Positions 48,917 to 57,573 of a stretch of 64,000 nt of DNA are shown here, in pieces. How positions within the stretch are numbered: position 1 is the stretch's first letter; each line of letters opens with the position of its first letter. A program made the position numbers and the translations under genes. The notes beneath the pieces are model-generated. The model ran no database searches. It was given only the letters and a program-made list of their open reading frames with translations, and was not told the origin of the DNA. Source of the stretch: Actinomyces sp. ZJ308 (GTDB lineage Bacteria; Actinomycetota; Actinomycetes; Actinomycetales; Actinomycetaceae); the NCBI RefSeq assembly GCF_011752065.1, contig NZ_JAAIJY010000002.1, positions 62,001 through 126,000 on the forward strand, in the 5' to 3' direction.

Positions 48917-51900
48917 ATGCCCCTCTCGTCAATCCGCCCGCGGTGCGGGCGCGAAGGACTCCTGCGCAGATTCGTTGCCGCGGTTGGTTCTGTTGTCATC
49001 GTCCTGGTGACGATGGTGTCGCTCCCGTGGGCGACGCCGTCGGCGGACGCGGCCACCGGTGAGCTGACCGTCCCGCTGGGGGACACCTCCGCTCAGATCG
49101 CCTACGTGCGCAACACCGAGGGGGTGGACGCCGTCACCGAAACGGTGAACGACTACCCCTATACGGTACTCCCGTGGGAGTGGGCGTACTCGCGCGCCTG
49201 TGTTCGCTACTCGCCCGCCGGCGGCGGCTACTACACCGATGTCGTCAAGGGGAGCAGCGGCGCCTACGCCACAGTCGGGTACGGGCGCCAGGAGCTTAAC
49301 GGCGCCTGCCCGGACTTCGAGGGCGACCCCTCCTGGGGGAGGCAGTCCTCGCTGGGGTTCCAGCCGTCCAATACCACGTCCATCAAAACCGGACAGGTGT
49401 TTCTCGTAGGAATGATGAGGCACGTCAATCGCCCCATCTACTCGGACACCAGCAGTGTCACCAACCCGGCCAGGCCGGAGACGATCTACTACGGAAGCTT
49501 CAACGTCAGGACGGCCGGAACCATTGAGGCCAACTTTCCCTGGGTTGAGAAGGACACGATCAACACCTGCACCGGAAAGATCGGCTCCGACGGCAAGCTG
49601 GTGATCGATGACTATGGCAAGGAGAGCCAAAGGATCCCGACCCCTTACGCCTACGACTCCAGGGGAAATGTCGGCCGTTACGGCGGCGGCTACGTCTACA
49701 TGTACCAAAATGGCAGGCTGGTGTGGTTCGACGGTTACATGACCCAGGACTACACGGACAAGAACGGACGGACCTGCTCGGATGACATTCTTGATATCCG
49801 CTCCGACCGCTCGGACACGGCCTGGACCGACCCGAACACCGGCATCAGCTACAAGCTCAAGCTCTGGGGATTCGTCAACAACGGGAGCTCCGACAACTGC
49901 CAGGCGCAGCTGTCCAAGGCCGAGTCCGCAGGACTTGAGGAGCGCTTCATCACCCGCGAACGGGCCATCTCCTACGGCTGCCTCTACGGCTCCCTGGAGC
50001 AGGAGCGGCCCGTCACCTTCGCCAAGGACGTCAAAGCCGACCCCTCTGTTCAAGGATCGCTGACAATCCCTCAGTTCAGCTACGTCAACGCCTCTCCGAA
50101 GGGCACCTACGGGTACGAGAACTGGGGCACTCCCTCCGGCCTCACCCCTACCTGGGACAACGAGGCCGTGGACCCCAAGACCTACACCCTGCTGGCCCCC
50201 AACGACGCCGCAACGGTCCAGGAGGTCGGGACCGCGCCGCAGGGAGCCATCGACAGGGATGCGGGAGAGGTCCGGAGAACGGGATGGTTCCTGCGCGGTA
50301 TCACCTGCACCGCCGGCACCCGCCAGACGCCGCTGCTGCGTCGGGACGGCGCGACCCGCCTGGACCAGTCCGACTCGGTCAACCTTCAGCAGCAGACCGT
50401 CCGCCTGGACGAGACCCAGCTCGCCGAGCACCAGGACGAGCTCGGTATCAAGTGCGTCTGGCACAACGAGTACGTCGTCGCGCCCGGACGCCTGACCCTC
50501 GTCAACGTCGTCGACGCCGGCTCGGCCAAGCCCACTGAGTGGACCCTGTCGGCCACGCCCACGGTCTCCGGGCTCTTCGGGCAGAAGACCGTCACCGGGG
50601 CCAGCGGCTCCGCGCAGGTCACCAGGATCAGCACCGCCGGCGGCACCTACTCGCTGACCTCCGGCTCCGGTCCGGAGGGCTACACGCAGAACGGCCCCTG
50701 GGCGTGCACCGACGACGACGGCTCCGACGTCCCGGTCAACGGCGACGGCCAGTTCGTGCTGGGCGAGGGACGCCACGTCACCTGCACCGTTCACCAGAAG
50801 CCCCTCCAGACCCCGGTCAGCGCGGACAAGACCGTCGACGGCGCCTCCGACGCCGCCACGGCCGGCTCCTACTCGCTGTCCTACAGCTGCACCCCGGGAC
50901 CCGACGGCCGGGGTACCTCGACCGGCAGGATCTCGGTGGACGCCAAGGGCGGCGCCGTCGACCTGCCCGCCCAGCACGTGGGCGCCACCTGCACCATCAC
51001 CGAGGACGCCCGTGACGCCAAGGGCCTCAAGCAGCCGGCCTCGGCCGCGGGGGGCTCGGTCAGCTGGAAGGACCCGGCCGCCTTCAAGGTGGTGACCAAC
51101 CCCGGCCGTCAGGAGAAGGAGATCGCCTCGACCGCCGTCGCCCCGGCGAACGGCAACGCGGGAGGCGTGACGTTCACGGTTCCCGACTCCACCGAGGGCA
51201 ACGTCAGGGTCAAGGTCGTCAACTCCGTCGTCCCCCACGCCGGTATCGCCAAGACCTTCACCAAGGTCACCAAGAGCGCCGAGAAGGTCGACGGGAGGAA
51301 CACCTTCGACCAGACCTACACGATCACGGTCACCAACCCCTCGGCCAAGGCCGACCTCACCTATGACCTCAACGACGCCTGGCAGGTCCCCACGGGTGTC
51401 ACCGTCCACAAGGTCAGCATCTCCGGCGGCGACATCACCGGCACCGAGACGCCCCAGGCCGGCGTCCCCTACGCCAGGACCGGCATCACCCTGCCCGCGG
51501 GCCAGAAGCACACCTACACGGTCGTGCTCAACGTCTCCGGCCCCGACGTCGGCCTGCCCGGCGTCCAGGGAACCTGCCAGCCCGGCGCGGTCGGCCAGGG
51601 CAGAGCCGTCTACAACAAGGCCTCGGTCACCACCAAGGGCGACGATCAGCCCAAGGAGGCCGCGGCCTGCGGCTCGCTGCCCCCCAACCCCCGGTTCAAG
51701 GCCGCCAAGGCCCCGCTCGACGTGATCCGCAACGCCGACGGCACCTTCACCGCCGGGTACACGGTCACGGTCACCAACACCTCCCAGGCGGCCAGCCCGG
51801 TGGTCGCCGACCTCACCGACACCCCGCAGCTGCCCGCGGGCACCCGGCTCAGCCGGGTCAGGGTGCTGGAGAAGGGCGTCGACGCCCAGGGCACCACCGT

Positions 51901-53149
51901 CCCCGCCATCAACGGCGCCACCGGGACCCTCGACGGCCCGATCACCCTCATCAGGGCCGGCTCCGGCGGGACGCTCGCCGCTGCGAGCCCCGGGGGCGAG
52001 GGCGGCAGCCGCACCTTCACCGTGCAGATGACCTTCACGGTCCGCGAGGACGCGCAGGGCTTCGTCGAGTCCGACTTCCAGTGCGGTCACCAGCGTGCCG
52101 ACGGCAGGCCCTCCGGCCTGGTCAACACCATCGCCATGGAGGGCGACGCCGACGGCGAGGACAACAACCACGCCTGCCTGTCGACCTCCGGCAAGCTGAA
52201 GTTCTCCAAGGAGATCACCGTCCAGCCCACGAGCGGCTCCACCTTCGACGTCGTCTACACCGTGAGCGTCGTCAACGAGGGCTCCCTGACCGCGGCCACC
52301 GGCCCCATCAACGACACCCCCTCCTTCGCCCCCGGGCTCGTGCCCACCACGGTCAAGGTCCAGCGTGAGACGGACAGGCCCCGGACGGTCACTCAGCAGG
52401 CCGACGGATCCTACCGGCTCGCTGATAACGAGCGTCTCCACTCGGGCCTGCGGATCCGCTACACGGTGACCTTCACCGTCAGAATCGATCCGTCGGTTCA
52501 GGGCTACAGCGAGGACCTGCTGTCCTGCACCACCGAGAACGGCAGGCTCGTCCCCGGCCGCGGCCTGTACAACAAGGTCGTCCCCGAGCCCGGCAAGGAC
52601 TCCGACACCCGCCCCGACCACGATGTGGCCTGCGCCAACGTCTCGCCCGACGCCGGTAGGCGCGTCCTGTCCATTGTCAAGACCGGCAGCCAGGGTCCCC
52701 TGGACGACGCCGCCTTCGACATCTACCCGATGGACCCCGCCACCCCGGGGGCCAAGCCCCTGCCCGACGGCGTCACCTTCACCGGCGGCAAGGGCACCGG
52801 AACCTTCACCACGACGGGCCTGGCCATCAACCGCGAGTACTGGCTGGTGGAGACCAGGGCCCCGGCCGGCCACCAGCTCATGGCCAAGCCCGCCCGCTTC
52901 AAGGTGACCGACTCCGGCATCGAGCTCATCAACCCCGACCCCGGCGGCTCGGCCCTCACGGTCTCGCGCAGCGGGGCCGGCAGGGCCGAGGACACGATCA
53001 CCGTCCGCGACGTCCAGATCGGCACCCTGCCGCTGTCCGGCGGGCGCGGCATCGGGATGAACGTCGCCATCGGGATCGCGGCCATCACCGGCGCCGGCCT
53101 GCTGGCGCTGCGCCGACGAAAGACTTCCTCACCCAGGCACGCCGCCTGA
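48917..53149 (+). CDS. fimQ: Type 1 fimbrial tip adhesin FimQ
   Basis: A 1410-aa secreted, sortase-anchored protein. A signal peptide (about residues 1-45, ending SADA) is followed by a ~450-residue N-terminal adhesin region rich in aromatic residues and paired cysteines (for example CTGKIG, CSDDI, CQAQL). Then come repeated Ig-like modules of ~100-130 residues (starting near VAPGRLTLVNVV, PVSADKTVDG, HAGIAKTFTK, RFKAAKAPLDV, GKLKFSKEI) with the K/N/E pattern of isopeptide-forming pilin domains. A SpaA-type domain with an E-box-like YWLVETRAPAGH precedes the sorting signal LPLSG, a hydrophobic helix and RRRK. First gene of fimQ-fimP-srtC1. In A. oris these fimbriae bind salivary proline-rich proteins. 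Confidence 0.9.
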   Translation: MPLSSIRPRCGREGLLRRFVAAVGSVVIVLVTMVSLPWATPSADAATGELTVPLGDTSAQIAYVRNTEGVDAVTETVNDYPYTVLPWEWAYSRACVRYSPAGGGYYTDVVKGSSGAYATVGYGRQELNGACPDFEGDPSWGRQSSLGFQPSNTTSIKTGQVFLVGMMRHVNRPIYSDTSSVTNPARPETIYYGSFNVRTAGTIEANFPWVEKDTINTCTGKIGSDGKLVIDDYGKESQRIPTPYAYDSRGNVGRYGGGYVYMYQNGRLVWFDGYMTQDYTDKNGRTCSDDILDIRSDRSDTAWTDPNTGISYKLKLWGFVNNGSSDNCQAQLSKAESAGLEERFITRERAISYGCLYGSLEQERPVTFAKDVKADPSVQGSLTIPQFSYVNASPKGTYGYENWGTPSGLTPTWDNEAVDPKTYTLLAPNDAATVQEVGTAPQGAIDRDAGEVRRTGWFLRGITCTAGTRQTPLLRRDGATRLDQSDSVNLQQQTVRLDETQLAEHQDELGIKCVWHNEYVVAPGRLTLVNVVDAGSAKPTEWTLSATPTVSGLFGQKTVTGASGSAQVTRISTAGGTYSLTSGSGPEGYTQNGPWACTDDDGSDVPVNGDGQFVLGEGRHVTCTVHQKPLQTPVSADKTVDGASDAATAGSYSLSYSCTPGPDGRGTSTGRISVDAKGGAVDLPAQHVGATCTITEDARDAKGLKQPASAAGGSVSWKDPAAFKVVTNPGRQEKEIASTAVAPANGNAGGVTFTVPDSTEGNVRVKVVNSVVPHAGIAKTFTKVTKSAEKVDGRNTFDQTYTITVTNPSAKADLTYDLNDAWQVPTGVTVHKVSISGGDITGTETPQAGVPYARTGITLPAGQKHTYTVVLNVSGPDVGLPGVQGTCQPGAVGQGRAVYNKASVTTKGDDQPKEAAACGSLPPNPRFKAAKAPLDVIRNADGTFTAGYTVTVTNTSQAASPVVADLTDTPQLPAGTRLSRVRVLEKGVDAQGTTVPAINGATGTLDGPITLIRAGSGGTLAAASPGGEGGSRTFTVQMTFTVREDAQGFVESDFQCGHQRADGRPSGLVNTIAMEGDADGEDNNHACLSTSGKLKFSKEITVQPTSGSTFDVVYTVSVVNEGSLTAATGPINDTPSFAPGLVPTTVKVQRETDRPRTVTQQADGSYRLADNERLHSGLRIRYTVTFTVRIDPSVQGYSEDLLSCTTENGRLVPGRGLYNKVVPEPGKDSDTRPDHDVACANVSPDAGRRVLSIVKTGSQGPLDDAAFDIYPMDPATPGAKPLPDGVTFTGGKGTGTFTTTGLAINREYWLVETRAPAGHQLMAKPARFKVTDSGIELINPDPGGSALTVSRSGAGRAEDTITVRDVQIGTLPLSGGRGIGMNVAIGIAAITGAGLLALRRRKTSSPRHAA

Positions 53150-53246
53150 GCGCGAGAAGAATCCCCGACTCCGCTCCGTCGTGCGCGGGTCACCTCATTT
53201 CCCTCAATATCCCTCACTCATCCCACAACCACAGGAGACAACAGCC

Positions 53247-54857
53247 ATGCACTCCCTCACCATGCGCCGGGGACTCGGCCTCGCCGCCGCGTTGACACTC
53301 GCCGCCGGCGCGCTCATCGCCCCGACCGGCGCGGCGGCACCCGCTGACCCGAACGGATCCACCATCGACCCCGACGCCGCCACGACGCTGACCATCCACA
53401 AGTGCGAGCAGACCGATGCCAACGGCGTCAAGGAGGGCAACGGCAACGAGGACCCCACGGCCGAGTGCAAAGCGGTCGCGGGCGTCGACTTCACCATCAC
53501 CAAGCTGAACGTCAACCTGACGACCTACGACGGCTGGAAGACCCTGGCCGATCTCAAGGGCGACGTCTCCAAGGCCCGGGCCCTCGCGTCCTCCACCACG
53601 CACACGATCACCACCGGCGCCAACGGTCTGGCCTCCTTCAACGCGGACCAGACCGATGTGGGTGCCTACCTCGTCAGCGAGACCCGTACCCCTGCCCAGG
53701 TCATTCCGGCTGAGGACTTCGTCGTCACCCTGCCCATGACCAACCCGGCCAAGACCTCCGAGTGGAACTACAACGTCCACGTCTACCCCAAGAACACCGT
53801 CTCCGGTGTGGACAAGAAGGTCGAGGACCAGCCGGCTCCCGCCTCCGGTCAGGCCCTGACCTACACGATCGCCACCTCCATCCCGAAGGTCGACACCGCC
53901 AACGGGGCCACCCTCAAGCGCTACCAGGTGATCGATCCGCTCGACTCCCGCATCAAGTCCGATCTGACCTCGCTCAGTCCGGTCGTCAAGATCATCAACC
54001 CCGAGACTCAGCTGGAGAAGGACACTGACTACACCGTGGCGGTTGCCCCCAGCGTCACCCCCGGTGACAAGCACAACTACCTCACGGTGACGATGACCCC
54101 GACGGGGCTGGACAAGCTGGCCAAGGCCCGTAGCGCCGGCACCGGCGAGACCAAGGTCCAGGTGAGCTTCACCGCCGCGTTCGACGCGAGCGTCGACCTC
54201 GAAGGCTCCCTGTCCAACGTCGCCTACCTCATTCCGAATGACAACCCCAACTTCACCTGGGACCCGAATCACCCCACCAAGGACGTCCCCGGCGTGCCCA
54301 CGAAGCCCGTCCTGTCCAAGTACGGCAAGCTGGTGGTCACCAAGACCGGTACGGACAACCTGGCCGACAAGGCCAAGTACAACGGCGCCCAGTTCCAGGT
54401 CTACGAGTGCACCAAGACCGACAGCGGTGCCACCCTCAAGGACGCCGACCCCAAGAAGGCCGGTACGAACCCGCTGACCATCAGCGGTCAGGACACCTTC
54501 ACCACCTCCGGCAATGGCACGGTGGAGATCAGCTCCCTGCGCGCCAACGACTACGTCAACGGTGCGGAGAAGACCCCGCTGACCGACGACGACTACTACT
54601 GCCTCGTTGAGACCAAGGCGCCCGAGGGCTACAGCCTCCAGGCCGACCCGATCCCCTTCCGGATTCTGGCGGCCAACACCGAGCCCAACCAGTCAACCGC
54701 GCTGACCGTCACCGACGTGCCGAAGAACGCCGGCTTCCGCCTGCCGCTCACCGGTGCCAACGGCATCATCTTCCTCACCGTCGCCGGCGCCCTGCTGGTG
54801 GCCGGTGGCGCGGTGGTCGCCTACGCCAACAAGCGGCGCAACGCCGCCAAGCACTGA
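53247..54857 (+). CDS. fimP: Type 1 fimbrial major shaft pilin FimP
   Basis: A 536-aa pilin. Signal peptide to about residue 31; pilin motif WNYNVHVYPKN with the linking Lys at 182; E-box YYCLVETKAPEGY near residues 450-462; sorting signal LPLTG at 499-503 with a hydrophobic helix and KRRNAAKH tail. SrtC1 joins the Thr of one LPLTG to Lys182 of the next subunit, then a housekeeping sortase anchors the fibre to the wall. Start at 53247 follows ACAGGAGACAACAGCC. The last codons run into three 11-bp repeats (54851-54883). A perfect palindrome at 54979-55022 lies before srtC1. Confidence 0.95.
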   Translation: MHSLTMRRGLGLAAALTLAAGALIAPTGAAAPADPNGSTIDPDAATTLTIHKCEQTDANGVKEGNGNEDPTAECKAVAGVDFTITKLNVNLTTYDGWKTLADLKGDVSKARALASSTTHTITTGANGLASFNADQTDVGAYLVSETRTPAQVIPAEDFVVTLPMTNPAKTSEWNYNVHVYPKNTVSGVDKKVEDQPAPASGQALTYTIATSIPKVDTANGATLKRYQVIDPLDSRIKSDLTSLSPVVKIINPETQLEKDTDYTVAVAPSVTPGDKHNYLTVTMTPTGLDKLAKARSAGTGETKVQVSFTAAFDASVDLEGSLSNVAYLIPNDNPNFTWDPNHPTKDVPGVPTKPVLSKYGKLVVTKTGTDNLADKAKYNGAQFQVYECTKTDSGATLKDADPKKAGTNPLTISGQDTFTTSGNGTVEISSLRANDYVNGAEKTPLTDDDYYCLVETKAPEGYSLQADPIPFRILAANTEPNQSTALTVTDVPKNAGFRLPLTGANGIIFLTVAGALLVAGGAVVAYANKRRNAAKH

Positions 54858-54883
54858 GCCGGCACTGAGCCGGCACCGAGCAG
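54851..54883. repeat. Three 11-bp direct repeats at the end of fimP
   Basis: GCACTGAGCCG (54851-54861), GCACTGAGCCG (54862-54872), GCACCGAGCAG (54873-54883). The first copy includes the fimP stop codon. The unit resembles that of the array at 39409-39474. Confidence 0.6.
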
Positions 54884-54978
54884 GCGCTCGGAGGGGCCGG
54901 CGCTGAGACGCGGCCTGGAGGTCATCGGTTCCATGTGACCTCATACGGCCGCGCCGCAGTGCCGGAGCCGGCTCCGGT

Positions 54979-55022
54979 CCCCGTGTGGGGGAGACGGGAC
55001 GTCCCGTCTCCCCCACACGGGG
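54979..55022 (+). terminator. Perfect 44-bp palindrome, attenuator between fimP and srtC1
   Basis: 54979-55000 (CCCCGTGTGGGGGAGACGGG...) is the exact reverse complement of 55001-55022, with no spacer. It is preceded by a second palindrome CCGGAGCCGGCTCCGG (about 54962-54977). Located 122 nt after fimP and 87 nt before srtC1, it would reduce read-through, keeping pilin in excess over sortase. Confidence 0.7.
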
Positions 55023-55108
55023 GCGTCACCGCGAGCCTCCCGCGCATCCATCGAGCCCAGCGACCTCTTGCATCCCGCCGCGGTGAAGGCGCCGCCAACA
55101 CCCACCCC

Positions 55109-56452
55109 ATGAAGGAAAGGCACGGTTCTCCCGTGACAGCGCTGCTCCCCTCACGTCGTCCTCCGTCCCAGTCCGCCCCGGTGTCCTCGGGCGACGGCGA
55201 GCCCGCCGGTCTCGAGGGCGACGAGCCGACCGAGGTCGCCAAGGAGTCCTTGCCTCCTCAGTCCCCTCAGGACGGCCAGGATCCTGAGGGGGCGCGTAAG
55301 GCGGGGCGCCGCAAGCGGTTGCGCGAGCGCGCCCTGACCTGGCTCCCGCTGGTCCTGGTCCTGGTCGGCGTCGCCGTCCTCATCTACCCGGTGGTGGCCA
55401 CCCAGCACAACAACGACGAGCAGCAGCGCCTGGCCGACATGTACACCGCCAGCGTCGAGGCCGCCGGCCCCGACGCCGTCGCCGAGGAGCGCGCCTCCGC
55501 CGAGACCTACAACAACCAGCTCGAGAGCGCCCCGATCCTCGACCCCTGGCTCGAGTCGCAGCGGCCCGACACCCCCCAGTACCAGGCCTACCTCCATGAG
55601 ATGGACCTCGACCCGGTCATGGCGCGGATCGTCATCCCCTCCATCCACGTGAGCCTGCCCGTCTACCACGGCACCGACACGCGGACCCTGGCCAACGGCG
55701 TCGGGCACCTGTTCGGCACCAGCCTGCCGGTCGGCGGCCCCTCCACCCACGCGGTCCTCACCGGTCACACCGGGCTGCCCACCGCGACGATGTTCGACAA
55801 CCTCACCCAGGTCAAGAAGGGGGACGCCTTCTACGTCTCCTCCCTGGGGCAGACCCTCAAGTACGAGGTCGTCGACATCACCGTCGTCACGCCCGAGGAG
55901 ACCGACTCCCTGCGCAAGGTCCCCGGACGCGACCTGGTCACGCTCATCACCTGCACGCCCTACGGCGTCAACTCCCACCGCCTCCTGGTCACCGGTGAGC
56001 GCGTTCCCATGGACCCCACGGCGGCCGCGGCCGAGGAGGCCGAGGCCCTGCCCGCCCCCATGCAGACCTGGATGAAGGTCATCATCGTCGCCGTCGTCAT
56101 CATCCTGGCGGTCGTCGTCGGGATCCTGGGGCGCCTGTGGTGGCTGCGCCGCCGCGCCCGGCTCGCATCCGGCGCCGAGGGGTCCTCCTGCGCCGGCAGC
56201 AGGACCGACGACGCAGGCGACGCCGATGACGTTGGTGACTCAGCCGATCCCGGTGCGCCCGAGGACTCGGTGAAGGTGGGCTCGGTGGAGGTCGACGACG
56301 TCGGCGACGTCGTCGACGCGGGCCACTGGCCCGGCCGTCACCTCAAGGACCAGCTCAAGGACCACGTCGAGGACGCCGCCGGGTCCACCGGCGACGCTCC
56401 TGGCGAACGACGAGGGAATCCCCCCGACGACGTGGAGACACGCGAGCCGTGA
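55109..56452 (+). CDS. srtC1: Class C pilin sortase SrtC1
   Basis: A 447-aa membrane transpeptidase that polymerises FimP. A disordered N-terminus precedes membrane segment 1 (about 78-98). The lid motif DPW is at 145-147, the catalytic His220 (LTGHTG), Cys282 (LITCTPYG) and Arg291. A second membrane segment is at about 328-352, followed by an unusually long acidic cytoplasmic tail of ~95 residues (rich in Asp, Val and Gly). Start chosen at the ATG at 55109; an in-frame GTG at 55133 follows GAAGGAAAGG and is an alternative. Third gene of the operon. Confidence 0.93.
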   Translation: MKERHGSPVTALLPSRRPPSQSAPVSSGDGEPAGLEGDEPTEVAKESLPPQSPQDGQDPEGARKAGRRKRLRERALTWLPLVLVLVGVAVLIYPVVATQHNNDEQQRLADMYTASVEAAGPDAVAEERASAETYNNQLESAPILDPWLESQRPDTPQYQAYLHEMDLDPVMARIVIPSIHVSLPVYHGTDTRTLANGVGHLFGTSLPVGGPSTHAVLTGHTGLPTATMFDNLTQVKKGDAFYVSSLGQTLKYEVVDITVVTPEETDSLRKVPGRDLVTLITCTPYGVNSHRLLVTGERVPMDPTAAAAEEAEALPAPMQTWMKVIIVAVVIILAVVVGILGRLWWLRRRARLASGAEGSSCAGSRTDDAGDADDVGDSADPGAPEDSVKVGSVEVDDVGDVVDAGHWPGRHLKDQLKDHVEDAAGSTGDAPGERRGNPPDDVETREP

Positions 56453-56492
56453 GCAGTCCCGCACAGGAATCGCGACTGTCTTCCTGCTGGCG

Positions 56493-57512
56493 GTGTACTT
56501 CAGAACCTACGATCTGCCGGTGGCCTCCTTCCAGTCGCAGACCTCCCAGTCCCTGGGACGGCTGCGCCTTCGCGGAGGCCTGCTGTCCCTGAGCTGCCTG
56601 GCGGCGACGCTCGGCCTGTGGGGCCTGTTCGTGTTCACCCACACCGGCCAGATGCTCGACGCCATGGCCCTGGACGGCTCGGAGATCGGCTCGCACTACG
56701 TGAGCGACCACGCCCGCACCCTGCTGTCCATGGTCTCGATGCCGGCGGCCGTCATCCTCGTGGTGACGATCCTGGCCATCGGTCTGCTGCGGCGCAGTCA
56801 CCGACGGGCCGTGTGGGCCGTCGTCGCCGTGGTCGGGGCCAATCTGACCTCCCAGGTCCTCAAGTACCAGATCCTGTGGCGCCCCGACTTCAACATCACC
56901 GAGCGCTGGGACAACGCCAACACCCTGCCCTCGGGGCACACGACCATGGCGGCCTCCGCCGCGGTCGCGCTCATCCTGCTGTCCGGGCGGCGCTGGAGGG
57001 CGCTGTCGGCCTGGGCGGGGGCCCTGTTCACCATCGCCATGGGCTACTCCACCCTCGTGTGCCAGTGGCACCGCCCCTCCGACGTCCTGGCGGGCATCCT
57101 CGTGCCCGTGGCCTGGGGCGCCTTCGCGGTGGCCGGCGGCGCCTGGCGAGCCCCCTGGTCCCTGCGCTCGGGAACCGGGGAGGAGGGCTCCGGTGAGGTG
57201 CCCGAGCTGACCACCGTGGGGACGATCCCGGTGACCGCCGCCGGCCCGCGGCTGTGGAACCAGTTCGTCGGCAACGTCCTGCTGGCCTCGGCCGGCATCG
57301 TGTGCACGCTGGGCGCACTCGGTCTGGGTACCTGGGTGTGGCGGCAGCTGGACGGCTCGGGCGGCACGGACTCGCGCTGGCAGCTCTTCGGCGCCTACGC
57401 CACCGGATCGGTGGCCGTCGTCGGCGTCACCTGCCTGGCCCTGTCCGCGCTCGTGTCACTGACCGACTGGGGCCGCACTCGACACAAGCACGAGCCCCGC
57501 CACCGGGACTGA
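56493..57512 (+). CDS. PAP2-family membrane phosphatase
   Basis: A 339-aa protein with about six to eight membrane helices. All three PAP2 motifs are visible: KYQILWRPD (C1), LPSGHTT (C2) and CQWHRPSDVLAG (C3, with His and Asp). It likely dephosphorylates a lipid phosphate such as phosphatidic acid or undecaprenyl pyrophosphate. In contrast to the fused PAP2 at 16119-17756 the active site is intact. A C-terminal extension carries two more helices (VLLASAGIVCTLGALGLGTW and ATGSVAVVGVTCLALSAL). GTG start at 56493, 40 nt after srtC1. Convergent with the histidine kinase. Confidence 0.9.
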   Translation: MYFRTYDLPVASFQSQTSQSLGRLRLRGGLLSLSCLAATLGLWGLFVFTHTGQMLDAMALDGSEIGSHYVSDHARTLLSMVSMPAAVILVVTILAIGLLRRSHRRAVWAVVAVVGANLTSQVLKYQILWRPDFNITERWDNANTLPSGHTTMAASAAVALILLSGRRWRALSAWAGALFTIAMGYSTLVCQWHRPSDVLAGILVPVAWGAFAVAGGAWRAPWSLRSGTGEEGSGEVPELTTVGTIPVTAAGPRLWNQFVGNVLLASAGIVCTLGALGLGTWVWRQLDGSGGTDSRWQLFGAYATGSVAVVGVTCLALSALVSLTDWGRTRHKHEPRHRD

Positions 57513-57573
57513 TCGGGACTGACCTCGGCTGACCGGGACCGGCCCCGCTCGTTGGTCTACTCGACCTGGTCGG

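Noticed and set aside
48929-52873. 1314-codon reverse open frame opposite fimQ
   Set aside because: Antisense shadow of a clear surface-protein gene with signal peptide and sorting signal; the product is Gly/Asp/Val-rich without domains.
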